64,000 nucleotides of DNA from Verrucomicrobium sp. BvORR034 (lineage in GTDB: Bacteria > Verrucomicrobiota > Verrucomicrobiia > Verrucomicrobiales > Verrucomicrobiaceae). The first letter of the stretch is position 1. Each line of letters begins with the position of its first letter. Position numbers and translations under genes: made by a program. Below are positions 24,287-31,444 of this stretch, piece by piece. Location of the stretch: contig NZ_BATQ01000163.1 of assembly GCF_000739635.1 (NCBI RefSeq), positions 1 through 64,000 of the forward strand, written 5' to 3'. Below the pieces are notes generated by a model that did not search any database, was not told the origin of the DNA, and worked only from the letters and a program-made list of their open reading frames with translations.

Positions 24287-24610
24287 AGGGTTCGTGGCGC
24301 TTGGTTGCGAGGATGGAGGCATGATGAGCAGTGTCGGAAAATGAGTGGGTAAGGGGCAAACTTCAATGCCTGCGACTGATTCCGTCCCGCACGCGGGACG
24401 GTACTCCAACCGTGCTGCGGACGTCTTTAGTACACTGAATGGGAAGTCGCGCTGTTCGCGGCTGCTGCCTGCGAGCAGGGCAAAGGGACTTCCAAGCCTC
24501 ATGAGAAGGCCCGCGGCGTGGTTGGAGCACCGTCCCGCGTGCGGGACGGAATCAGTCGCGCAAAAAACCCAGCGTAATTATTATACCTCGAACCCGCAAA
24601 ACGAAGCCCC
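24287..24610. repeat. Inverted pair of REP-like elements between genes
   Basis: 324 bp with no gene. Two REP-like elements face each other: on the minus strand at 24378-24408 (core CCGTCCCGCACGCGGGACGG) and on the plus strand at 24524-24557 (core CCGTCCCGCGTGCGGGACGG). Both have GGAG feet and AATCAG/TGATT flanks. They are about 125 bp apart, giving a REPIN/BIME-like arrangement. The inner segment contains CGCGCTGTTCGCGGCTGCTGCCTGCGAGCAG-type GC hairpins. Confidence 0.75.
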
Positions 24611-25066
24611 CTATCCTCCCATCTCCCCCACCCACTTTTTCAACATCTCGATCTGCTCCTCGTCGAGCTTGCCGTCGGGCGGCATCTGGAGGTCGGCGTC
24701 TTCGTAGCAGATGGCGGCGATCAGGTTCGAGCCTTCCACATCACCGGGCACAACGGCGGGTCCGCTGTCTCCTCCCTCCATCATGGCCTTGAGGGTGTCC
24801 AGCCTCAGGTTGGCCTTTTGTTTCTCCGGCCCGTGACATTTCACACATTGGGCATCGAGAAGCGGACGAACCTTCTTCAGATACACCGGACTTTCCTCGG
24901 GGTTCGAGGCATGCACACCTGACAAGGCTGCGAGCGTCAGGCAAAGGACCGCTCCCAATGCTGCATTCCGACCGACAACCGGCAAGGCGCCCGGACGGCG
25001 ACCGCACAGGAACCTGAATGAACGGGAGATGAAGTCGGGGGACATGGCGGGAATTCGGGCTCGCAA
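24611..25066 (-). CDS. Planctomycete-type cytochrome c (PSCyt1) protein
   Basis: 151 residues. After a basic N-terminus, a hydrophobic export segment (LGAVLCLTLAALSGVHAS, about 36-53) leads to PVYLKKVRPLLDAQCVKCHGPEKQKANLRLD. This contains the heme-binding CxxCH (CVKCH) and the KxKxxLRLD phrase typical of the PSCyt1 domain. The later YEDADLQMPPDGKLDEEQIEMLKKWV supplies the usual axial Met (MPP) and the C-terminal helix. This family is expanded in Planctomycetes and Verrucomicrobia and usually fused to PSD1 or LRR domains. Here it stands alone, so it is a short stand-alone version. The start is uncertain (residue 1 or Met8). The likely location is the periplasm, membrane-tethered. Confidence 0.88.
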   Translation of the reverse strand: MRARIPAMSPDFISRSFRFLCGRRPGALPVVGRNAALGAVLCLTLAALSGVHASNPEESPVYLKKVRPLLDAQCVKCHGPEKQKANLRLDTLKAMMEGGDSGPAVVPGDVEGSNLIAAICYEDADLQMPPDGKLDEEQIEMLKKWVGEMGG

Positions 25067-25111
25067 ATGCAGTGATGAGACCCGATTGCAACGAGCTCAT
25101 TCATAGCATCC

Positions 25112-25165
25112 TACGTTAAAGAATTGATGTCAATTCGACATAATTTGAGCTGTCTCGACAGTTTC
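25112..25165 (+). promoter_or_regulatory. Possible regulatory palindromes upstream of the secreted paralog pair
   Basis: Two perfect inverted repeats lie in an AT-rich leader ahead of the 25197 gene: ATTGATGTCAAT (25123-25134) and CTGTCTCGACAG (25150-25161). They are 15 bp apart and end about 36 bp before the start codon, a position suited to operator sites. No regulator is identified. Confidence 0.35.
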
Positions 25166-25196
25166 TTCGAGGGCTGCTAATACTCGGGAAATTTCC

Positions 25197-26177
25197 ATGA
25201 AATTCCTCCCGCTCCTCCTCGTCGCCAGCACCATCCCCCTCTCCTCGCACGCCTGGGGGCAAACAGGGGACATCGTCGCCAGTGACCTTGCGGGATACCA
25301 CCGGGTCACGGTGCGCGCCAATTCCGCCAAGGTCATTGGTGCGAATTTTGTGCGCACCTCGGTGGCGGTCGGCAAGCTGGAAAGCTCCGCGACCAATACC
25401 CTCTCTGACAACGACGTGGACTTCACCGTGCAACTGTCTCCAGACGTTGCCTACTGGGTGGAGATCACCAGCGGGGTCAACAAGGGACTGGCCAGCACTG
25501 TCAGTTCTTTCACCCAGCATGGATTGGTCACGGAGGACGATCTCTCTGCCTTCTGCGGGCCTGGAGACACCTATGCGGTGCGTCCAGCCCACACCATCGC
25601 GAGCCTCTTTGGCGCGACCAACTCTGCCGGTCTCCGGGCAGGGGCCAGCTCAGCCACGGCCGATACGGTGGAGGTGCCGGATGGCCAGGGTGGACTGACA
25701 GTGGTGTACTACAGCAACACCGCTCCGGCTGGATGGCGGACCACCACAACCGGAACTGCCGATGCAGCCAATGTGCCGGTGTACCACGTGGACGCGATCA
25801 ACATCACCCGCAACGCCAGTTCCAATCTGAAGCTCACCTTCACGGGATCTCTCCGCAAGAACCCCACTTCCTACGGCATCCTGCCCGGGCTGAACTATGT
25901 GGATGTGAACTATCCACTCGGCACCACCCTGGGCAACAGCACCCTTCAGACGCAGGTCAAGCAGGGTGACAGCACCACAGGTGACCTGGTGTGGATCCCC
26001 AACAGCGCCACAGGCTACAAGAAATACTATTGCACAGCGGCCGGCTGGCGTCTGGTTGGCGGAAACAACACCGACCGTGGCACCGTCGCCCTCACGCCGG
26101 GCATCATCATTGAGCGGCGGGACGTCGCCACCAATATGCAAATCCCGCCGAATGCCGACATTTACGGCGGGCTCTAG
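25197..26177 (+). CDS. Secreted protein, first of a tandem paralog pair (TIGR02597-like)
   Basis: 326 residues. A signal peptide (FLPLLLVASTIPLSSHAWGQ) precedes a secreted beta-rich protein. Segments are shared almost one for one with the next gene: AGYHRVTVRANSAKVIGANFVR, VGKLESSATNTLSDNDVDFT, YWVEITSGVNKGLASTV, GDTYAVRPAHTIASLFGATNSAGLRAG, VPDGQGG, APAGWRTT, RGTVALTPGIIIERRD and IYGGL. I recognise this pattern from the Verrucomicrobium family modelled as TIGR02597, by memory only. The function of that family is unknown; surface or extracellular display is inferred. It lies 61 bp ahead of its paralog, with possible operators upstream. Confidence 0.75.
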   Translation: MKFLPLLLVASTIPLSSHAWGQTGDIVASDLAGYHRVTVRANSAKVIGANFVRTSVAVGKLESSATNTLSDNDVDFTVQLSPDVAYWVEITSGVNKGLASTVSSFTQHGLVTEDDLSAFCGPGDTYAVRPAHTIASLFGATNSAGLRAGASSATADTVEVPDGQGGLTVVYYSNTAPAGWRTTTTGTADAANVPVYHVDAINITRNASSNLKLTFTGSLRKNPTSYGILPGLNYVDVNYPLGTTLGNSTLQTQVKQGDSTTGDLVWIPNSATGYKKYYCTAAGWRLVGGNNTDRGTVALTPGIIIERRDVATNMQIPPNADIYGGL

Positions 26178-26238
26178 GAAATCAAGTTGCCGCCCTTCCT
26201 TATTTCAGCTCCAACCTCAACCTCCACCCACCGCTCCG

Positions 26239-27288
26239 ATGAAGCCTCTGCGCGCCCTCTCCTCCCGCCCCGCTCTCCCCACTGTCATGGGTCTGGCCCT
26301 GATGACGTGCCTGCTCCCGGCGTTCCCCGGAGCGCAGGCTCAGGCGCAGGAGGTGACCACCGCCCAGTCCAATCTGGCCGGATTTCACAAGGTCACGGTG
26401 CGAGCACTGTCCTCCCGGCTCCTCGGGGTCAGCTTTGTGCGGCCCACCGCCATCGCGGGACATCTGGAAAGCACTGCCGCCAACACCCTGACTGACACGG
26501 ACGTGGACTTCACCAGCACGCTCGCGGCAGGTACAGAGTACTGGGTGGAGATCACCAGCGGTGCCCACCAGGGCATGGCCTCCACCGTGACCGCCTTCAC
26601 GGCAAACTCGATCACCACCGAGGATGACCTCTCCCTGTACAGCGCGGCGGGCGATACCTACGCCATCCGGCCGCTGCACACGATCGCCAGCCTCTTTGGG
26701 GCCACCAATTCCGCCGGCCTGCGCACGGGCAGCAGCGCGAGCAGTGCGGACACCATCGTTATTCCCGACGGCCAGGGCGGCACGCAGACGATCTTCTATA
26801 GCACCTCCAGCCCGGCTGGCTGGCGCAACTCCGCCACGGGCACCGCAGATGCCTCCGCCACCCCGGTGTACCATGTGGACGCCCTCACCATCACCCGCCG
26901 CTGGCTCACCAGTCTGAACCTCACCTTCGCGGGCGAACTCCGGACACGCCCCACCCACTACGTGGTCCAGCCCGGGCAGAACCCCGTGAGCGTGAACCAA
27001 CCGGTCAGCGTTACCCTGGCCAATAGCACGCTGCAGGATCAGATTCGGCAGGGCGACAGCGCTACGGCCGATCTGGTGTGGATCCCCAACACCACGAGCA
27101 CCGGATACAAGAAGTACTTCTACACTCCAGATGCCCCACCCCTGACCGCTGGCTGGAAGCTGGTGGGAGGCGATAACACGGATCGCGGCACCATCCCCTT
27201 GGGCAGCGGCATTGTGATCGAGCGGCGTGACCCGGCCACGGCAACGGTGAAGATCGTGCCCGACCCGGCAGTTTACGGCGGGCTTTGA
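26239..27288 (+). CDS. Secreted protein, second of the tandem paralog pair (TIGR02597-like)
   Basis: 349 residues from MKPLRALSSRPALP; the longer reading to 25966 overlaps the first paralog out of frame and is rejected. A signal peptide (LALMTCLLPAFPGAQAQAQ) is followed by the same ordered segments as the first copy: AGFHKVTVRALSSRLLGVSFVR, YWVEITSGAHQGMAS, GDTYAIRPLHTIASLFGATNSAGLRTG, IPDGQGG, DLVWIPNTTS, WKLVGGDNTDRGT and VIERRD, ending VYGGL. The pair probably arose by gene duplication and has since diverged, mostly in its loops. It is followed by a repeat block and then the ECF sigma/FecR pair. No enzyme motif is visible. Confidence 0.75.
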   Translation: MKPLRALSSRPALPTVMGLALMTCLLPAFPGAQAQAQEVTTAQSNLAGFHKVTVRALSSRLLGVSFVRPTAIAGHLESTAANTLTDTDVDFTSTLAAGTEYWVEITSGAHQGMASTVTAFTANSITTEDDLSLYSAAGDTYAIRPLHTIASLFGATNSAGLRTGSSASSADTIVIPDGQGGTQTIFYSTSSPAGWRNSATGTADASATPVYHVDALTITRRWLTSLNLTFAGELRTRPTHYVVQPGQNPVSVNQPVSVTLANSTLQDQIRQGDSATADLVWIPNTTSTGYKKYFYTPDAPPLTAGWKLVGGDNTDRGTIPLGSGIVIERRDPATATVKIVPDPAVYGGL

Positions 27289-27721
27289 GCGGAAGAGGTG
27301 CAATGACATTGATCGAGCCGTGATCCCCCGGCCACGTTTGGGAGATTGAGACATGGTGAGGCCGTGCGACTGAGCGGGGCTGGGAACCCCCGCCTCCTTT
27401 GCCATGCCTCACCTCTTCGTGCCTTTGTGCCTTCGTGTGAGAATACGCATTCTCTCGCTCCGGCCACCTGGTGCCGACTGCCAATCTGCGCTACAGCGGC
27501 CCCCAGCCCAGCGGCCCCCCCCAGCCCAGCGGCAGCGCCTCAACCAGCGGCAGCGCCTCAACCAGGCGAAGCCGTCTCAACCAGCGGCCGCCCCGGTGGC
27601 CGCGTCTCAACGTGCCGCTTGCGGCACACCTCAACTTTCCTGTCCAATTTCCCGCGCCTTCCGGCCTAGTTAGGGTGATAGTCTCTTCTTTCAAGCCCTG
27701 CCACCCTCTGATTCCGCCCGC
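27289..27721. repeat. Intergenic repeats ahead of the sigma factor gene
   Basis: 433 bp with no gene. It contains the CTTCGTGCCTTTGTGCCTTCGTGTGAGAA phrase (27414-27442), a GATTGCCAATC-like phrase (27476-27492), and short GC-rich tandem repeats: two copies of CCCAGCGGC (about 27506-27534) and two of CAGCGGCAGCGCCTCAAC (about 27528-27563), followed by related CAACCAGCGGCCGCC units. The sigma-gene promoter should lie in 27660-27720, but I cannot define it. Confidence 0.65.
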
Positions 27722-28270
27722 ATGGAGTCCGCCGACCGCACGACCGAATTCCTCACCCTGCTCACCCAGCACGATCGTGCGCTGGGGGTGTATGTGTACA
27801 GCCTCGTGCCTCTGGCGGCCGATGCGGACGACATTCTGCAGCAGACCAAGATGGTCATGTGGCGGAGTTTCTCCCAGTTTGAGCTGGGCACGAATTTCCT
27901 CGCCTGGTCCCGGAAGGTGGCCTTCCACCAGATCCTGACCTACCGGAGGGAGAAGAAAAAGGAGCACCTCCCGCTGGAAGATGACGTCCTGGAGGCGATC
28001 GGCCACGAGGTGGAAAAGCTGGCCACAGACGGCGGCGATCACCGCCGGGATGCCCTTCAGGCCTGTTTGCTCAAGCTGCCCAAGGAGCACCGCCAGCTCA
28101 TTCTGCTGCGCTACTATGAGGATCTCGAGGTGGATCAGGTGGCCAGCCGCATCCAAAGTACTCCGGGGGCCGTGTACCGCGCCCTGAGTCGTGTGCGCAT
28201 GGCCCTGCTGGACTGCGTGGCCCGGCAGATGCAGCTGCAACCCAACGCCAATGAGGCGGTGACCCCATGA
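27722..28270 (+). CDS. ECF sigma factor (Rhodopirellula/Verrucomicrobium type)
   Basis: 182 residues. Region 2 spans about 15-85: FLTLLTQHDRALGVYVYSLVPLAADADDILQQTKMVMWRSFSQFE, with the conserved DADDILQ helix and the LAWSRKVAFHQILTYRREKKK recognition helix. Region 4 (about 115-175) has HRQLILLRYYEDLEVDQVASRIQSTPGAVYRALSRVRMAL, the DNA-binding helix-turn-helix. Sigma factors of this group are expanded in Planctomycetes and Verrucomicrobia (TIGR02989). The downstream FecR-type gene starts inside its stop (ATGA), so the pair is translationally coupled and the FecR protein is the likely anti-sigma factor. The start at MESADRTTEF has no competing Met. Confidence 0.93.
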   Translation: MESADRTTEFLTLLTQHDRALGVYVYSLVPLAADADDILQQTKMVMWRSFSQFELGTNFLAWSRKVAFHQILTYRREKKKEHLPLEDDVLEAIGHEVEKLATDGGDHRRDALQACLLKLPKEHRQLILLRYYEDLEVDQVASRIQSTPGAVYRALSRVRMALLDCVARQMQLQPNANEAVTP

Positions 28271-29802
28271 ATGACCAACCGATGAGCGACTCCGAACGCT
28301 GGCACCTGCTTGAGCTCTGCGAGAGAAGCCTGACGGCAAAGCTGACTGCGGCTGAGAAGGAGGAACTCAATACGCGATTGCGCATTGATGAGGAAGCGCG
28401 CCGCTTGTTTGCCGCGGCGCTCCACCAGCATGCGGAACTGAAATTCGACACCCATCTGCTCAAGCAACTGGCTGGCGAATCCCCGCCCTCGATCGCGAAG
28501 ATTTCCCCTGGCAGGAGCATTGTCTCGCGCACCCCCTGGCTGCCCTCCGCCCTTGCGGCGGCCGCAGGCATCGCTGTCCTGGGCATTGTGGGTGCCGTCT
28601 GGAACTGGCAGCTCACCCCTCGCACGGGCGACGGAACTACTCTCACCGTGGCCACAGTCATCAAGGCCCGCGATTGCAAATGGGCGGGCAGCACCCTGCC
28701 CACTGCCGAAGGGTCACGCGTGGCCGCAGGCATGTTGGAACTCGCCGAGGGCCTTGCCACGCTCAAGTTCGACAGCGGCGCAGAAATCGTCATGGAGGCC
28801 CCGGCCACGCTGGAGATCGTCGATGCCAAGGCGTGCCGGCTGGTCAGAGGCACCCTCATGGCCGATGTGCCCCCCAGCGCCATCGGCTTCGTCGTAGACA
28901 CGCCCGACGCCAAGGTGGTGGACTACGGCACCCGCTTCGGTGTCAGTGCCGGTGAGGATGGCAAGTATCTGGTGAAGGTGCTGGACGGCCTGGTGGAAGT
29001 GAGCCCCAAGGCCACCGGCGAAGCCAAACAATTGCGCGGCGGTCAGAGCGTGGATACCGGTATCCGTCGCAGCCAGCTGACGCCTTCTCCCAATCCCTCC
29101 ACCGTGGAGCTTGAGTCCCGCCGCTGGCAGCCCAACATCATTCTGGATGCGGGCGGTGGCTGGCAGATCGTTTCCACCGCCTATGGCCGTGGCAAGGACA
29201 CCTACATCCAGGGCAATCCCAAATCGAAGAACTTCGGCAAGGATCCGTACTTCCGGGTGAAACGCAGCAGCTTCTCCCCAGAGCTCGACCGCAAAGGCTA
29301 CGTGTGCTTCGACCTTGGCAAGTTCAAGGATGACCTCAAGGAGGATGCCGAGCTGGTGTTAAGCATCGAACCCAGCGATCTCGGCTTCGCCACCCTCGTG
29401 CCAGACAGCACCTTCGCCGTGTACGGGCTCACCGATGAGTCGGAGGACAACTGGAGCGAAAACACCCTCACCTGGAAGGAAGCTCCCGCCCACAATGTCG
29501 CCACCGACGCCGGCAAGCACCACCTTCCCGATCCGAAGAAGGCCGCCCTACTCGGTCGCTTCCAGATCGCCCAGGGGGTCAGCCGCGGAACCCGCTCCAT
29601 CAAGGGCCAGGAGCTTGTGAAGTTCCTGCAGAACGACACCAATGGGCTGGTGACTTTCATCATCTGCCGCGAGACCGATGAATCCGCGCGCGACGGCATG
29701 GCTCACGCCTTTGCCACAAAGGAAAGCGGCAGCAATACCCCGCCTCTGTTGCGGGTGAAGGTGAAGGATGTGGAGCCCGCTTCGCGGGAGACCAAAGATT
29801 AG
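28267..29802 (+). CDS. FecR-domain anti-sigma protein with C-terminal DNRLRE/CBM96-like domain
   Basis: 511 residues. The cytoplasmic N-terminal helical domain (about 1-75: LLELCERSLTAKLTAAEKEELNTRLRIDEEARRLFAAALHQHAEL) is of the anti-sigma kind. One TM (about 97-118, ALAAAAGIAVLGIVGAVW) leads to a FecR domain (about 150-265: GMLELAEGLATLKFDSGAEIVMEAPATLEI, FVVDTPDAKVVDYGTRFGVSAGED, LVKVLDGLVEVS). The C-terminal domain (about 300-500) fits the DNRLRE/CBM96 beta-sandwich pattern: KDTYIQGNPKSKNFGKDPYFRVKR, YVCFDLGKF, VYGLTDESEDNWSENTLTWKEAPA. The last segment could bind polysaccharide outside the inner membrane, so the sigma factor may respond to extracellular glycan. The signal is inferred from domains only. 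Confidence 0.9.
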   Translation: MNDQPMSDSERWHLLELCERSLTAKLTAAEKEELNTRLRIDEEARRLFAAALHQHAELKFDTHLLKQLAGESPPSIAKISPGRSIVSRTPWLPSALAAAAGIAVLGIVGAVWNWQLTPRTGDGTTLTVATVIKARDCKWAGSTLPTAEGSRVAAGMLELAEGLATLKFDSGAEIVMEAPATLEIVDAKACRLVRGTLMADVPPSAIGFVVDTPDAKVVDYGTRFGVSAGEDGKYLVKVLDGLVEVSPKATGEAKQLRGGQSVDTGIRRSQLTPSPNPSTVELESRRWQPNIILDAGGGWQIVSTAYGRGKDTYIQGNPKSKNFGKDPYFRVKRSSFSPELDRKGYVCFDLGKFKDDLKEDAELVLSIEPSDLGFATLVPDSTFAVYGLTDESEDNWSENTLTWKEAPAHNVATDAGKHHLPDPKKAALLGRFQIAQGVSRGTRSIKGQELVKFLQNDTNGLVTFIICRETDESARDGMAHAFATKESGSNTPPLLRVKVKDVEPASRETKD

Positions 29803-29875
29803 AAGACAAAAGACAGAAGACCTGAGTGAGCGTGCTGGACGGTGAGAATGCTGCTGGATGGCAGACGCGATCCAG

Positions 29876-30322
29876 CTCCGCTCACCCAACCGGCTGAGGA
29901 CAGCCGGACTACGCCCGCTGCGGCGAAGCAAGGGAGTCCTGCCCTTCAGTGCGTCAGACACGCCACTCATGGTGCCCTGATCACGCCCCCACTCCCAAAC
30001 CTCTTGGTCTGTAGGGCGAGCGCCCCGCTTGCCACCTCAGGAGCCGTTCGCGGCAAGCGGAGCGCTCGCCCTACAGCGTCCTCCGCGGCAAAACGCTGAC
30101 AGATCTCAGACGCCATCAAACTCCGCTCACCCAACCGGCTGAGGACAGCCGGACGACGCCCGCTGCAGCGAAGCAAAGGAGTGCAGCACTTCAGTGCGTC
30201 AGACAAGCCACTCATGACGCCCTGATCACGCTCCCACTCCCAAACCTCTTGGACTGTAGGGCGAGCGCCTCGCTTGCCACCTCAGGAGCCGTTCGCGGCA
30301 AGCGGAGCGCTCGCCCTACAGC
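29876..30322. repeat. Tandem 202-bp direct repeat, each with a long internal hairpin
   Basis: Copy 1 (29876-30077) and copy 2 (30121-30322) are 202 bp each and about 90 percent identical by eye, offset by 245 bp. Each ends with a long inverted repeat. In copy 1 CTGTAGGGCGAGCGC (30009-30023) pairs with GCGCTCGCCCTACAG (30062-30076), extended inwards by CCGCTTGCC/GGCAAGCGG (30025-30033/30052-30060). The element is non-coding. The 554-bp stretch 29803-30356 contains nothing else that I recognise apart from a leader-like GCCCACTGCCCACTG triplet (30331-30352). Confidence 0.85.
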
Positions 30323-30356
30323 TCACCGCGCTGCCCACTGCCCACTGCCCACTGAC

Positions 30357-31250
30357 TTACCGAACTCTCCTCTTCCTCCACTCGGTCGGACTGCACTTGT
30401 GCACCCGCTTGAAGATCCGGTTGAAGAACGAGATCTGCGAGAACCCGCATTCGCCGGAGATCTCCAGCACACTCCGGTCACTCTCCACCAGCTCGCGACA
30501 GGCAGCCTGAAGACGCAGGCGGTTCAGGAACTCACTGAAGGTCCGGCCGGAGTGTTTCTTGAACTGCCGGGCAAAGGTGGGCCGGCTCAGATTGGTCAGT
30601 TCCAGCACCTCCTCCAGCCGGACCTCCTGGCGGAAGTTGGCAATGAGATGTCGCACCGCATCCCGAATGGCCTGTTGATAGTGCGACTCCATGGGCAGGG
30701 CAAAGGAACGCACGGAGAGGGAGCTCCGGTCCTGCTCGGCAGCCCGTGAGAGCAGCGCCAGCAGCTTGAGCAGCAAGGCGAGACGTTCCACACCATCGGC
30801 GGTCGTGAGTTCCTGCAACAGTCCGGCCGCTGCTTTGACAGTGCGCCCGCTGAAGCGGAGCCCGCGACCAGCTTTCTTGAAAAGCCCGGCCAGCTTCAGG
30901 GTTTCAGGAAACGCCCAGAACGGATGACTCTCGGGGAAATGCCACTGCACTGAGACGCCCGACGAGGCTTCCTTCGTGTGCCAGTAGTGCGGCAGCTTCG
31001 CCCCCAGCAGCACCAGATCCCCTCCCGCGAAACTGCCAATGTGATCCCCCACGAAGCGCATCCCTGCCCCGCTGGTGAAGAGGGTCAGTTCCATCTCCGT
31101 GTGGTAGTGCCAGTGCGTGCCCTCACCCGCGATCTTTTGTGCCTTGCCCGGGGCAAGCACGCATTCCACCTCCCTGAGATTCCGCGACCAGCGGATAACC
31201 CGGAAGGACTGGCCGGGCGGGAAGTCGATTTTCTCTCGGAGAACCTGCAT
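30357..31250 (-). CDS. AraC-family regulator, divergent from the sugar operon
   Basis: 297 residues from MQVLREKIDFPPG; the longer reading adds 44 residues of poor sequence with several Cys. The N-terminal cupin domain (about 1-140) has the effector-pocket pattern with HWHYHTEMELTLFTSGAG and a glycine-rich turn (DHIGSFAGGDLVLLGAKLPHYWH). The C-terminal region (about 195-297) has two helix-turn-helix motifs: RLEEVLELTNLSRPTFARQFKKHSGRTFSEFLNRLRLQAACRELV and SVLEISGECGFSQISFFNRIFKRVHKCSPTEWR. It is transcribed divergently from the isomerase/aldolase/dehydrogenase/kinase operon, the usual layout for a local activator sensing the pathway sugar. Confidence 0.9.
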   Translation of the reverse strand: MQVLREKIDFPPGQSFRVIRWSRNLREVECVLAPGKAQKIAGEGTHWHYHTEMELTLFTSGAGMRFVGDHIGSFAGGDLVLLGAKLPHYWHTKEASSGVSVQWHFPESHPFWAFPETLKLAGLFKKAGRGLRFSGRTVKAAAGLLQELTTADGVERLALLLKLLALLSRAAEQDRSSLSVRSFALPMESHYQQAIRDAVRHLIANFRQEVRLEEVLELTNLSRPTFARQFKKHSGRTFSEFLNRLRLQAACRELVESDRSVLEISGECGFSQISFFNRIFKRVHKCSPTEWRKRRVR

Positions 31251-31444
31251 GGTGGGAAAAAGCGGAAAGGGGGACACGGAGGAGGAGCCCATCCAGGAGC
31301 CCGGCCCACACCCGTCACAATTCCACCGTTTCATGTCACTTCCATCCCCGAATGACGGTGTACAGCACGAAAATTGAGACAATAGTCGCAGCCCCTGAGT
31401 CTGGGAGCGTAGCGCCCGCCTCCAGACCCGGCCATCGTCCCGGC
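31251..31444. promoter_or_regulatory. Divergent promoter region of AraC gene and sugar operon
   Basis: 194 bp between two divergent starts. It is the only place for the regulator's binding sites. I see no perfect palindrome; AraC half-sites are usually direct repeats and too degenerate to call by eye. Confidence 0.5.
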
